The translations under genes were made by a program, and so were the position numbers. From positions 1 through 21,145 of the forward strand of contig CALJBF010000356.1 of the NCBI GenBank assembly GCA_938027385.1: 21,145 nucleotides of DNA, in the 5' to 3' direction. Below the pieces are notes generated by a model, which did no database searches, was not told where the DNA came from, and saw only the letters and a list, made by a program, of their open reading frames with translations. The stretch comes from an uncultured Porphyromonadaceae bacterium (GTDB taxonomy: Bacteria; Bacteroidota; Bacteroidia; Bacteroidales; Muribaculaceae). Below are positions 7,403-15,586 of the stretch, one piece after another. Numbering within the stretch: position 1 is the first letter of the stretch; every line of letters starts with the position of its first letter.

Positions 7403-7628
7403 AATCCGATAGACTGTCCCATACTGACTCCTGGTTATCGATGTATTCATCGGCATAATCGAGGAAACCGCGCCGTTCACTACTTCCGACCTCATGGCAG
7501 TAGTCGCGGTACAGCTTGTGCAGGTCGGCATCCTCGCCTATCATCTTCTTGAATTCCTGTTCGGCCACATCGATCGCCCCGGTCTGGGCTATCAATGTGC
7601 GGAACAGCTCTGTTATGTCGTTTTCCAT
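7392..7628 (-). CDS. Small acidic hypothetical protein
   Basis: A 78-residue protein beginning MENDITELFRTLI; the frame extends to 7682, but the extra N-terminal part crosses the likely promoter, so the inner Met at 7628 is chosen. It is acidic and predicted mostly helical, with an aromatic, Asp/Tyr-rich C terminus (DYADEYIDNQ near 57-66, SDYDE at the end) and a single cysteine (C44). I recognise no domain. It is the first gene of the polyamine operon and its stop overlaps the aguA start by 11 bases, suggesting translational coupling and perhaps a conserved accessory role. It is probably a real Bacteroidales gene because the spacing is tight and the frame is clean, but function is unknown. 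Confidence 0.7.
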   Translation of the reverse strand: MENDITELFRTLIAQTGAIDVAEQEFKKMIGEDADLHKLYRDYCHEVGSSERRGFLDYADEYIDNQESVWDSLSDYDE

Positions 7629-7648
7629 GCTTAGCCAATTGTTTGAGG

Positions 7649-7656
7649 CAAATATA
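7649..7656 (-). promoter_or_regulatory. Candidate -7 box for the polyamine operon
   Basis: The minus strand reads TATATTTG, matching TAnnTTTG, 20 bases before the small ORF start at 7628. No convincing TTTG -33 box is found at the right distance, so the promoter is weak or needs an activator. The predicted 5' leader is very short, about 14 bases. Confidence 0.4.
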
Positions 7657-7741
7657 GTCAAAATAGTGACACCGCCCTCCATATTTTCGGATTTTAATAA
7701 ATTTTCATAAATTCAAAGCCAAATATCTCGGCAAATTGATT

Positions 7742-7749
7742 TAAGTTTG
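7742..7749 (+). promoter_or_regulatory. Candidate -7 box for the META lipoprotein gene
   Basis: TAAGTTTG matches the Bacteroidetes -7 consensus 32 bases before the ATG at 7782. No clear -33 TTTG is present 19-21 bases upstream. The AT-rich stretch 7683-7741 between the divergent genes supports a promoter region. Confidence 0.45.
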
Positions 7750-7781
7750 TCACCCGGATACGGAGATACCGGCAATATGTA

Positions 7782-8816
7782 ATGAAAATTTCTGACAATA
7801 TGCAAAAGATACTCACCATCGCGCTCGCTGTCTCGGGGCTTATGCTCGCCGGCAGCTGCAGCGTGCTCAACAAAACATCAAACGCCATCAAAGGTTCTGA
7901 CGGCAATGTGACCACCGAACAACCGGCCAAGAAACTCACGCCCCCCAAAGGGAGTGTGCTCAACAACGGCAGCCAGGCTCAGCCGGCGAAAAAGGCTGAC
8001 CAGTCGCAGACAGGCGACAACCTCCGCGAAAGCGTCACCGACAGCCAGACGATCCCGGGCGGCGAACCCGGCAAAGCACCCGCCGAACTCACGACCGCCA
8101 CTCCACTCCCCGCCGACTTCACCATCAACGGCGAATGGACAATCTACAGCGTACGCGGCAACCTCGTCAAAGGTGAGGAGCGCCCCTACATCGACTTTGA
8201 CCTTGCGGCAAAACGTTTCTACGGCTCGAACGGCTGCAACATCATAAACGGCGACATCAACGCCGGGGCCAACAAGGCCATCAAGCTCGAGAACATCATC
8301 TCGACGATGAAAATGTGCCACGACGACGAGTATTCATATCTCATCAACCTGGCGCTCAGCGATGTTGACCGCTATACAGCCCGTCAGGAAGGCTCGATAA
8401 CATTCCTTGACCTGCAGAACACCCAGGGGCAGACACTCATCGTGCTCCGCCGCCACAACATGGACTTCCTCAACGGCGCATGGCGTGTCGACACCCTCAA
8501 CGGCACCGCTCTGACCGAAGAGAACGAGGCCACCCTCGTGGTCAACATTCCCGACAAGCTCGTGCACGGCAACACCGGCTGCAACATCTACAACGGCCAT
8601 CTCTTCATCGACCCCGACAAGCGCCGCTCGATACAGTTCGCCGACCTGGCCACCACCCGCATGATGTGCGCGCCTGATTCGCGCGAGACTGAATTCCTGC
8701 TCGCACTCGAGGCCGTGGAGACCGGCAGACTCACCGGCAAGAATACCGCCGTGCTCTATGACCAGCAGGGCAACGAACTCTTCACCCTCACCCGCATAGA
8801 GATTCCCAAAGACTGA
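7782..8816 (+). CDS. Lipoprotein with two tandem META (DUF306) domains
   Basis: A 344-residue envelope lipoprotein. The signal sequence ends in LAGSC with candidate lipid-anchored C26; a second Met at codon 7 (MQKILTIAL) is an equally plausible start and would give a more typical signal. A low-complexity linker rich in Lys, Pro, Gln, Ser and Thr (about 30-112) follows. Two META domains come next: about 114-226, with GSNGCNIING and STMKMC, and about 228-340, with GNTGCNIYNG and TTRMMC. META domains resemble HslJ, an E. coli heat-shock membrane protein, and usually occur in surface or periplasmic proteins of unclear function. Each domain keeps the paired cysteines characteristic of the fold. 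The gene stands alone between divergent and convergent neighbours. Confidence 0.88.
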   Translation: MKISDNMQKILTIALAVSGLMLAGSCSVLNKTSNAIKGSDGNVTTEQPAKKLTPPKGSVLNNGSQAQPAKKADQSQTGDNLRESVTDSQTIPGGEPGKAPAELTTATPLPADFTINGEWTIYSVRGNLVKGEERPYIDFDLAAKRFYGSNGCNIINGDINAGANKAIKLENIISTMKMCHDDEYSYLINLALSDVDRYTARQEGSITFLDLQNTQGQTLIVLRRHNMDFLNGAWRVDTLNGTALTEENEATLVVNIPDKLVHGNTGCNIYNGHLFIDPDKRRSIQFADLATTRMMCAPDSRETEFLLALEAVETGRLTGKNTAVLYDQQGNELFTLTRIEIPKD

Positions 8817-8830
8817 CATCACCGACTATG

Positions 8831-8879
8831 GATACATGACGGGCGCCCCGATAAAATATCAGGGCGCCCGTCATGTATC
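8831..8879. terminator. Perfect 18-bp hairpin between convergent genes (putative bidirectional terminator)
   Basis: GATACATGACGGGCGCCC (8831-8848) is followed by its exact reverse complement at 8862-8879. The 13-base loop can pair further through GATA (8850-8853) and TATC (8857-8860), leaving an AAA tip. It sits between the stop codons of the converging META and TPR genes, the place for a shared terminator. Neither strand has the usual T tract after the stem, so termination may rely on stem strength or on Rho. Confidence 0.65.
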
Positions 8880-8902
8880 GGAATCAGCATCAAAGCCGTG
8901 GC

Positions 8903-10390
8903 TTACAGGCCGTCGGTGAGTACGTCGAAGTCAGGGGCGGCGGGGATTGTGCCCGGTTCGGCGGCATAGCGGGCTATGCGCCGTGCCACGGCGAAAATGC
9001 CCTGCAGACGCACGCGGTCGTCGATGCCGGCTGGGGGCGGCGGATTCTTCAGCACGAGACGCGCCACTTCGGCGGCATTGGTGTAGTCGCCGGTCATCAG
9101 GCTCGCCGCCGCGAACAGCAGGAAAGCGGTCAGCGAAAGCTGTGGCACCTGCGGCGCGTTGTCAGAACCCTCTTCTTCAGCCACGCGCGCATCGGTGTGA
9201 CGCTGACAGCAGCTGCCGAAAATCTCGATGGCACCGGCATAGTCGCGGTTCATGTAATAGAGCGACATCAGGTATTCGGCCGCCGATTCCAGAGGCTTGA
9301 AATGATCGTGGTGGTATCTGAGCAGTCGTATCGCCATGAACGGGCGCTCCTTGCTCTCAAGAGCCGCGGCAAGCGACGCCCACCGGTTCTCATCCCTGTC
9401 AAGCGCATCGTAAACAGCCTCGCAGGCTTTTGCAAACAGTTCCCCCTCCGGCTCGAGATCAAAGATATCAGAGGCCGCGTAGACGTTCGTCTTCGGGTCA
9501 AGCGCGATGAAACGCATCAGCCAGTTTATGGCACGCTCGTTCTCACCCTCGGCCTTCAGCCCCTCTACAAGCGCCTTCAGCGCCGCCGTGTCAGAGGGAT
9601 CGTCGCCCATAAGACGCTCAAGGTCGGCTATGGCAGGCAACCGGGTCTCGGGCGCCGTGACCTGGGCGAGCGCCCGCACAAGCAGTGCGGGGGCATACCC
9701 CGGGTCAAGGGCAAGGGCATACTCGGCTGCCGTGACAGCCTCGTTGGCATGGTCAAGCGCAAGCTCGGCACGGGCAAGCAACACCCAGTTGTCGAGGTTG
9801 AACGGCTCGGCACCGGTAAGTTCCTCGGCTATGTCGCGAGCCTCGGCGGGGAAACGGCCGCTGTCAGCGGCGGTCTGCGCCGCCTCGTAGAGCAGTCCGC
9901 GCGGATCGTCGGCAATCTCCTTCAGCGCATTGAGGTTCGCGAACAGCAGAGGCAGACGGTTCAGGTCGCGCAACATGTCGACAAGCTTGATCACGGCCTC
10001 CGAATCGAGGTTGCGGTGCGAGGCTATGATGCGGGCAAGCTGTTCCGACGGGTCGCCGTCGGGATAGTTCTGTATGCCGAGGGCCAGGATATCCCACAGC
10101 GGCGAGTCGGCACGCCCTTTGCGCGACAGCATGTCGGCGCCGGCACGGTTGTCGATATACGACACGAAGAACCCCATGCGCTCACCCAGGAAACTGTCGG
10201 CATCCGGATAGAGCCGCGACGCCACCAGGAAGACGTAGAGCTGCGTCATCACGTCGCCCTCGTCCTGTGCGTAGTCATAAATGTCAAGAAGTTCGTCCTT
10301 GTCGTAATAATCGGTCGTGTCGCCGTTCATCACCTGTTCGCGGAACCGGTTGTAGAGGTCGGCCAGATATTGCTCGTCAGATGTAGCCAA
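8903..10390 (-). CDS. Cytoplasmic tetratricopeptide-repeat protein
   Basis: A 495-residue, nearly all-helical protein without signal peptide or membrane helix. TPR-like helix pairs are clearest at about 198-231 (LARAELALDHANEAV...ALALDP), 268-300 (AEGENERAINWLMRFIALDP), 367-396 and 420-450 (LMTGDYTNAAEVARLVL). Such solenoids bind other proteins or peptides; no enzymatic motif is seen. The N-terminal 110 residues are acidic and do not show clear repeats. It starts 28 bases after the glnS stop and is probably cotranscribed with it, though a functional link to tRNA charging is not evident. It looks like a conserved hypothetical of Bacteroidales; the partner is unknown. Confidence 0.82.
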   Translation of the reverse strand: MATSDEQYLADLYNRFREQVMNGDTTDYYDKDELLDIYDYAQDEGDVMTQLYVFLVASRLYPDADSFLGERMGFFVSYIDNRAGADMLSRKGRADSPLWDILALGIQNYPDGDPSEQLARIIASHRNLDSEAVIKLVDMLRDLNRLPLLFANLNALKEIADDPRGLLYEAAQTAADSGRFPAEARDIAEELTGAEPFNLDNWVLLARAELALDHANEAVTAAEYALALDPGYAPALLVRALAQVTAPETRLPAIADLERLMGDDPSDTAALKALVEGLKAEGENERAINWLMRFIALDPKTNVYAASDIFDLEPEGELFAKACEAVYDALDRDENRWASLAAALESKERPFMAIRLLRYHHDHFKPLESAAEYLMSLYYMNRDYAGAIEIFGSCCQRHTDARVAEEEGSDNAPQVPQLSLTAFLLFAAASLMTGDYTNAAEVARLVLKNPPPPAGIDDRVRLQGIFAVARRIARYAAEPGTIPAAPDFDVLTDGL

Positions 10391-10418
10391 ACGTCAGTTG
10401 CTTGATTGTTGTCGTGAA

Positions 10419-12131
10419 TCAGTTGTTCTTCTTCTGAGTCTTCTCCCAGGTATCCTTCAGGGCAATCGTGCGGTTGAACACCATGGCCTCGGGGGTCGAG
10501 GTCTTGTCGGGGGTGAAGTAGCCGATGCGCTGGAACTGGAACTTCGTTCCGGGTGTGGCGTTTTCGGCGATGAACGGCTCTACCATCACACCCTTGACCA
10601 CCTTGAGCGAGTCGGGGTTCAGCAGGTCGCGGAAATCACCCTCCTCGGCCGACGGATTCTCGACAGAGAAGAGGCGGTCGTAGAGACGCACGGTGACCTC
10701 GGTGGCATGAGGCGCCGAAACCCAGTGCAGTGTGCCCTTGACCTTGCGCGACGCGCCGGGCAGCCCGCTACGCGTATCGGGGTCATACGAACAGTGCAGC
10801 TCGCTGACATTCCCCTCGGCATCCTTGATGACCTCGTCGCACTTGATGATGTAGGCGCCTTTGAGACGCACCTCGGTGCCCGGGGCAAGACGGAAATATT
10901 TCTTGGGGGGATTCTCCATGAAGTCATCGCGCTCTATCAGGATTTCGCGCGAGAAGGGCATCTTGTGCGTGCCGGCTGCGGGATCCTCGGGATTGTTCTC
11001 CATCTCCACCTCCTCGGTCTGTCCCTCGGGGTAGTTGGTGATCACGACCTTCAGCGGATTGATCACGGCCATGGCGCGTGTGGCCACGGCGTTGAGGTCC
11101 TCGCGCACGGCGTGCTCAAGGAGCGACATCGAAATCATCGCCTCCTCAATCTTGGTGTAGCCGATACGGTCGATGAAGTTGCGTACCCCGCGCGAAGTGA
11201 AACCGCGGCGGCGCATACCCGAGAGGGTCGGCATACGGGGGTCGTCCCAGCCGTCTACCAGCCCCTCCTGCACGAGCTGCAGCAGTTTGCGTTTCGACAT
11301 CACGGTGTATGTGAGGTTCAGGCGGTTGAACTCATACTGGCGCGGACGGTAGGTGCCGTCGGTCAGGAAATCCACGAAATAGTCATAGAGCGGACGGTGA
11401 GGCACGAACTCGAGCGTGCAGATCGAGTGCGTGACACCCTCGAAGAAGTCGCTCTGCCCGTGGGCGAAGTCATACATCGGGTAAACGTTCCACTTCGTGC
11501 CGGTGCGGTGGTGGGGGCGCTTGATGATGCGGTACATAACCGGGTCGCGGAAGTGCATGTTGTCCGATGCCATGTCGATCTTGGCGCGGAGCACGCGGGC
11601 GCCCTCGTCAAACTCACCGGCGTTCATGCGCTCGAAGAGGTCGAGGTTCTCTTCCGGTGTGCGGTCGCGGTAAGGGCTGTTCTGGCCGGGTGTGGTGGGT
11701 GTGCCCTTCTGGGCGGCTATCTGCTCTGAGGTCTGGTCGTCGACGTATGCCTTGCCCTCTTTGATCAGGCGCACTGCCAGGTCATAGAGCTGGGGGAAAT
11801 AGTCGGATGCGTGGCGTTCGTTCTCGCCCCAGTCGAACCCGAGCCAGTGGATGTCTTCGCGGATGGCGTCGACAAACTCAGTGTCCTCCTTGATGGGGTT
11901 GGTGTCGTCAAAACGCAGGAAACATTTGCCGCCGAAACGCTCGGCGATACCGAAGTCCATGCAGATGGCCTTTGCGTGGCCGATATGCAGGTAACCGTTG
12001 GGTTCGGGTGGGAAACGGGTCTGCACTCGTCCGCCGTTGACACCGTTTGCAAGGTCATCGGCAACGATCTGTTCCACGAAATTCATGCTTTTCCCCTCGG
12101 CGGGGGTTTTGGCTTCTTCGTTCTCGGCCAT
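10419..12131 (-). CDS. glnS: Glutaminyl-tRNA synthetase
   Basis: A 570-residue class I aminoacyl-tRNA synthetase that charges tRNA-Gln with glutamine. The ATP-binding signatures are PPEPNGYLHIGHAKA with HIGH at 49-52 and VMSKR (277-281) as the KMSKS-type loop. The catalytic Rossmann core is followed by the two-part beta-barrel anticodon-binding region (about 345-560), including RDDFMENPPKKYFRL and GVMVEPF stretches. The length is close to E. coli GlnRS (about 554 residues) with a slightly longer N terminus; a second Met at codon 16 (MNFVEQIV) is an alternative start. It is transcribed from the promoter at 12175-12205 and leads a two-gene unit with the TPR protein. Confidence 0.97.
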   Translation of the reverse strand: MAENEEAKTPAEGKSMNFVEQIVADDLANGVNGGRVQTRFPPEPNGYLHIGHAKAICMDFGIAERFGGKCFLRFDDTNPIKEDTEFVDAIREDIHWLGFDWGENERHASDYFPQLYDLAVRLIKEGKAYVDDQTSEQIAAQKGTPTTPGQNSPYRDRTPEENLDLFERMNAGEFDEGARVLRAKIDMASDNMHFRDPVMYRIIKRPHHRTGTKWNVYPMYDFAHGQSDFFEGVTHSICTLEFVPHRPLYDYFVDFLTDGTYRPRQYEFNRLNLTYTVMSKRKLLQLVQEGLVDGWDDPRMPTLSGMRRRGFTSRGVRNFIDRIGYTKIEEAMISMSLLEHAVREDLNAVATRAMAVINPLKVVITNYPEGQTEEVEMENNPEDPAAGTHKMPFSREILIERDDFMENPPKKYFRLAPGTEVRLKGAYIIKCDEVIKDAEGNVSELHCSYDPDTRSGLPGASRKVKGTLHWVSAPHATEVTVRLYDRLFSVENPSAEEGDFRDLLNPDSLKVVKGVMVEPFIAENATPGTKFQFQRIGYFTPDKTSTPEAMVFNRTIALKDTWEKTQKKNN

Positions 12132-12174
12132 AATATTCTGTAGGTTGATGTTGGTTTATTCGTTTTTAGAGGTG

Positions 12175-12205
12175 CAAATTTACGGATTTTCCATGAATCC
12201 ACCAA
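12175..12205 (-). promoter_or_regulatory. Promoter of glnS
   Basis: On the minus strand TTGG (12202-12205, one mismatch to TTTG), a 19-base spacer and TAAATTTG (12175-12182) match the Bacteroidetes promoter. The start of transcription should be near 12168, about 37 bases before the ATG at 12131. No T-box leader or other riboswitch is apparent, and the leader is too short to hold one. Confidence 0.7.
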
Positions 12206-12335
12206 GAAAATCAGCCACTTGGTTTTATGGGCGTCAACCATCGGTTATATGCCTGTCATACGTGGCGGAATATGCGGCAGCCGGATGTCTGTTGCTCATA
12301 ATCACAAAAGACACTTATCGTCTAAATTTCAGTCG

Positions 12336-12362
12336 ATTCCACCTCACAGGTTTCTGTGGAAT
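12336..12362. promoter_or_regulatory. Nested inverted repeats upstream of the ROK operon promoter (candidate operator)
   Basis: ATTCCAC (12336-12342) pairs with GTGGAAT (12356-12362), and CACAG (12345-12349) pairs with CTGTG (12355-12359); the two alternatives overlap. The site ends 11 bases before the -33 box of the ROK operon promoter, a place where an activator or repressor could bind. The remaining intergenic bases (12206-12335) show nothing I can name. Confidence 0.35.
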
Positions 12363-12373
12363 ATTCATGATGT

Positions 12374-12404
12374 TTTGGTATCCCGGATTTTTTATCTACT
12401 TTTG
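12374..12404 (+). promoter_or_regulatory. Promoter of the ROK-fucosidase-CutC-transglutaminase operon
   Basis: TTTG (12374-12377), a 19-base spacer and TACTTTTG (12397-12404) fit the Bacteroidetes consensus completely. Transcription should begin near 12411, some 17 bases before the ATG at 12428. With the glnS promoter it forms a divergent pair separated by about 170 bases. Confidence 0.75.
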
Positions 12405-12427
12405 GGTATTAATTTTTTTGACCGATT

Positions 12428-13402
12428 ATGACCTTGAGAAACCAAACGGAAGAGTATGCCGCCGGCATAGATATCGGTGGCACCAATTCCGTCTTCGGCC
12501 TTGTCGACAGCCGGGGCAACATCGTTTGCCGAGGGTCTGTCCCCACCGGAAGCTACCCCGACCCGGAAAGCTTTGCGGCCGACATATCGCACAGACTTAT
12601 GGAGATGGGCGCCCATGCTGGCGCCTCAGTGGCCGGTATAGGCATCGGCGCTCCCTGCGCCAACAGCCGAACCGGTGAAATCGAGGCGGCCACCGACCTC
12701 CCCTGGCCCTCACCCATCCCTCTGGCGCGGATGTTCGCAACCAATACCGGAGTCCCCGTCATGATGGGGAACGACGCCAACGCGGCCGCCATCGGCGAGA
12801 TGAACTATGGCGCGGCTCGCGGCATGCGCGATTTCATACTGCTGACGCTCGGCACGGGCGTTGGCAGCGGTATAATATGCGACGGAAATCTTATCGACGG
12901 CCATCGCAGTTTTGCCGGGGGACTCGGCCACGTGAGGGCATGGCGCCGCGAGGGGCGAATATGCGGATGCGGCCGCCCCGACTGTCTCCAGACATATTGC
13001 AGCGCCAAAGGTGTGGTGGCCACGGCCTTGCGGATGCTCGATTCCGCCCGCGAGTCGAGCCTACGGAAGATACCTGCCGACCGGCTCACGTCGAAAGATG
13101 TGGCTGTCGCTGCGAACGAAGGCGACGCGCTGGCAGCCGACGTACTGCGTTTCACAGGCGAAGTGCTCGGCGAGGCCTGCGCGCAGTTCGCCGCCTTCAC
13201 CGACCCCGAGGCCATAATACTGTTCGGAGGAGTGGCCCACGCCGGAGAACTGCTTACCTCGGCCATGGAAGAGGCCTTTGACCGCAACGCGCTCTCACTT
13301 TACAGAGGGAAAGTACGTTTTCTGCTTTCCGGACTGAGCGAGGCCGATGCCGCGCTGCTCGGCGCGAGTGCCCTCGGATGGACGGCTGCAAGAACAAACT
13401 GA
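12428..13402 (+). CDS. ROK-family sugar kinase (glucokinase-like) with altered sugar-site residues
   Basis: A 324-residue ROK protein without the DNA-binding N terminus of ROK repressors, so a kinase-type member acting on a hexose in the cytoplasm. Visible elements are the phosphate loop DIGGTN (15-20), GNDANAA (114-120) with probable base D116, LGTGVGSG (141-148) and the zinc motif H168 with C179-x-C181-x4-C186. Two glutamates that ROK sugar kinases normally use to hold the sugar are missing: the E of the E-x-G-H motif is G165 (AGGLGH), and the E after the last zinc cysteine is Q188 (CLQTY). The catalytic aspartate and zinc ligands remain. It may therefore use an unusual sugar or have lost activity. 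It heads an operon with a fucosidase, 19 bases upstream. Confidence 0.88.
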   Translation: MTLRNQTEEYAAGIDIGGTNSVFGLVDSRGNIVCRGSVPTGSYPDPESFAADISHRLMEMGAHAGASVAGIGIGAPCANSRTGEIEAATDLPWPSPIPLARMFATNTGVPVMMGNDANAAAIGEMNYGAARGMRDFILLTLGTGVGSGIICDGNLIDGHRSFAGGLGHVRAWRREGRICGCGRPDCLQTYCSAKGVVATALRMLDSARESSLRKIPADRLTSKDVAVAANEGDALAADVLRFTGEVLGEACAQFAAFTDPEAIILFGGVAHAGELLTSAMEEAFDRNALSLYRGKVRFLLSGLSEADAALLGASALGWTAARTN

Positions 13403-13421
13403 ATAATCCACGACCTGCATC

Positions 13422-14798
13422 ATGAAAACCAGCCTATTATCACATTTCATACCCCGCCGGGCCGTAGCGGCTGCATCAGCCATGGCCCTCATCGCAGGCG
13501 CCGCTTCTTCGGCAACAGCCGATACCCCGGAGCGCCAACCTTACAGCCCCTCGCCTGAAATAGTGCGCTCGCAGAAAGAATTCGCCGCCGACAGATTCGG
13601 AATTTTCCTGCACTGGGGCATATACAGCATGTTCGCCCAAGGTGAATGGTACCTGAATTACGGCCCGCTCCATTCGGAATACTCCAAAGCGGCCGGAGGT
13701 TTTTATCCCGCCGGATTCGACGCCCGCGAATGGGTGTCGGCGATAAAGGACGCCGGTGCCAAATACATCTGTTTCACTACACGGCATCACGACGGATTCT
13801 CGATGTTCGACACCGCCGAATCAGATTATGACATCGTTGACGCCACACCGTTCCGCCGCGACATACTCAAGGAACTGGCCGACGAGTGTCACCGTCAGGA
13901 CATCGCCCTGCATCTCTATTACTCACATCTCGACTGGGGACGCGAGGACTATCCTCAGGGACGAACCGGCCACACCACGGGCCGCGACTCGCTACGCGCC
14001 GACTGGCCGAATTACCGCCGGTTCATGGACCGTCAGCTCACGGAACTGCTCACCAACTACGGCCCGGTGCGCTGCATCTGGTTCGACGGCTGGTGGGACC
14101 ATGACGAAGACGCTGTGCCCTTCGACTGGCAGCTGCCGGAACAATATGCCCTTATCCATTCCCTGCAGCCCGGCTGCATGGTGGCCAACAACCACCATCA
14201 GGTGCCTTTCGAGGGGGAGGACCTGCAGATTTTCGAGCGCGACCTGCCGGGCCAGAACACCGCCGGGCTCTCGGGACAAGGCATCGGCACACTGCCGCTG
14301 GAAACCTGCAACACAATGAACGGCATGTGGGGATATAAGGTGAAAGACACCGATTACAAAGACACGCCGACACTGGTGCGCTATCTGGTGCGCGCCGCGT
14401 CAATGGGCGCCAACCTGCTGCTCAACATCGGCCCGCGCCCCGACGGACGTCTGCCGGACCAGAGCCTTGAGCGCCTGAAAGAGATCGGCGCCTGGATGCG
14501 GGCCAACGGCGAGACAGTCTACGGCACCGAGGCCGGAGATTTCAAGGAAACCGACTGGGGCGTTGCCACACGCAAGGGGAACCGCCTCTTTCTGCACATC
14601 TTCACCCCGGCAGGGAAAGACATAGAGGTACCGGTAGGCGTAAAAGTCCGGTCGGCCAAAGAGTTCGCCTCAGGCAAGCCGGTGAGATTCTCGCGCCTCA
14701 AAGACAAAGGTATCGTGCTGCATTGCGATGAAACGCCCGCGCCGGTCGATTCCATCGACTACATTGTGGAACTTGATACGGAACTTCCACTCAAATGA
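13422..14798 (+). CDS. GH29 alpha-L-fucosidase, secreted
   Basis: A 458-residue glycoside hydrolase of family 29 that releases alpha-linked L-fucose from host mucin, milk or plant glycans by a retaining mechanism. The N terminus is a signal peptide (basic R12-R13, hydrophobic 14-30) with likely cleavage after ATA at 31-33, so it is probably periplasmic. GH29 signatures are FGIFLHWGIYSM (59-70), the sugar-binding TTRHHDGF (119-126) and IWFDGWWD (219-226) with nucleophile D222. E294 in the LETCNTMNGMWGY stretch is a candidate acid/base. The C-terminal 90 residues form the usual small beta domain. Its stop overlaps the cutC start by four bases (ATGA), so the two are translationally coupled. Linkage preference is unknown. 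Confidence 0.94.
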   Translation: MKTSLLSHFIPRRAVAAASAMALIAGAASSATADTPERQPYSPSPEIVRSQKEFAADRFGIFLHWGIYSMFAQGEWYLNYGPLHSEYSKAAGGFYPAGFDAREWVSAIKDAGAKYICFTTRHHDGFSMFDTAESDYDIVDATPFRRDILKELADECHRQDIALHLYYSHLDWGREDYPQGRTGHTTGRDSLRADWPNYRRFMDRQLTELLTNYGPVRCIWFDGWWDHDEDAVPFDWQLPEQYALIHSLQPGCMVANNHHQVPFEGEDLQIFERDLPGQNTAGLSGQGIGTLPLETCNTMNGMWGYKVKDTDYKDTPTLVRYLVRAASMGANLLLNIGPRPDGRLPDQSLERLKEIGAWMRANGETVYGTEAGDFKETDWGVATRKGNRLFLHIFTPAGKDIEVPVGVKVRSAKEFASGKPVRFSRLKDKGIVLHCDETPAPVDSIDYIVELDTELPLK

Positions 14799-15565
14799 AC
14801 CGCCCCATGACAAAACCCGAACTCGAGATATGCGCCGGTGACCTCCGGAGCATCAGCGCGGCGTTTCTCGGCGGTGCCGACCGTGTGGAGATATGCAGTG
14901 CCCTGCCGCTGGGTGGACTCACCCCTCCGGCATCCTCGCTCTCGCTCAGTGAACCTTTCGCCGACAGACTCAGACGTCATGTATTGCTCAGGCCGCGGCC
15001 GGGCGATTTCCTCTACACCGAAGAGGAGATGCTGTGTATGGAGGCTGACCTCTCGGAGCCGTCGCTCGCTCGCGCTGACGGATTCGTCATCGGCGTGCTG
15101 CGCGCAGACGGCTCGGTTGACACCGAGCGCACATCGCGCCTGATGCGCCGCGCGGCAGATTTCGGCGCCAAAAGCTTTACCTTCCACCGTGCTTTCGACA
15201 TGACCGCCGATCCCTTCCGGGCCCTGGAGGATATAATCTCGCTCGGATTCGACCGCGTGCTCACATCCGGCTGTGCCCCCTCCGTCGAACAGGGGATCGA
15301 GATGTTGCGCCGCCTCAATGAACAGGCTGCCGGACGCATCACCATAATGGCCGGCGGAGGAATCAACGCCGGAAACCTGCGCCGGATTGCCTCCGAAACA
15401 GGAATCACGAGTTTCCATGCCTCGTGCAGCGTCAGGATACCGAGCGGAATGTCGTTCCGCAACGACGCGACACGCATGGGCGCCGGAAGCGACGACGAAT
15501 ATTCATCAACATCATCAGACCGCACGCTCGTGGAACGACTCGTCGAGGCGGTGCGCTCACTTTGA
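14795..15565 (+). CDS. cutC: CutC-family TIM-barrel protein
   Basis: A 256-residue member of the CutC (PF03932) family, an (alpha/beta)8 barrel named for an old link to copper tolerance in E. coli whose biochemical role is still debated; it is unrelated to the choline TMA-lyase of the same name. Signature stretches are LEICAGDLRSISAAF (10-24), GGADRVEICSALPLGGLTP, RPRPGDFLYTEEE, FHRAFDM, DRVLTSG and IMAGGGINAGNL, ending with FHAS. No signal peptide is present, so it is cytoplasmic. The ATG at 14795 overlaps the fucosidase stop; Met at codon 5 is an alternative start. Its place between a fucosidase and a transglutaminase-like protein suggests a link to glycan or glycoprotein use rather than metal handling, which is inference. 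Confidence 0.9.
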   Translation: MNRPMTKPELEICAGDLRSISAAFLGGADRVEICSALPLGGLTPPASSLSLSEPFADRLRRHVLLRPRPGDFLYTEEEMLCMEADLSEPSLARADGFVIGVLRADGSVDTERTSRLMRRAADFGAKSFTFHRAFDMTADPFRALEDIISLGFDRVLTSGCAPSVEQGIEMLRRLNEQAAGRITIMAGGGINAGNLRRIASETGITSFHASCSVRIPSGMSFRNDATRMGAGSDDEYSSTSSDRTLVERLVEAVRSL

Positions 15566-15586
15566 CCCGCCATTTTTGCCCATATC

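Noticed and set aside
7403..7531. Upstream extension of aguA by 43 codons
   Set aside because: The extension overlaps the small upstream ORF, has no resemblance to AguA and would make the protein longer than the family.
7694..7966. 90-codon minus-strand frame across the META gene start
   Set aside because: It is antisense to the lipoprotein signal region and covers the plus-strand promoter; no motif.
8873..10405. 510-codon plus-strand frame opposite the TPR gene
   Set aside because: Its start falls inside the intergenic hairpin, its composition is typical of a reverse-strand shadow, and the minus-strand frame shows TPR repeats.
10398..11729. 443-codon plus-strand frame opposite glnS
   Set aside because: glnS is unambiguous on the minus strand; this frame is His/Val/Gly-rich shadow sequence.
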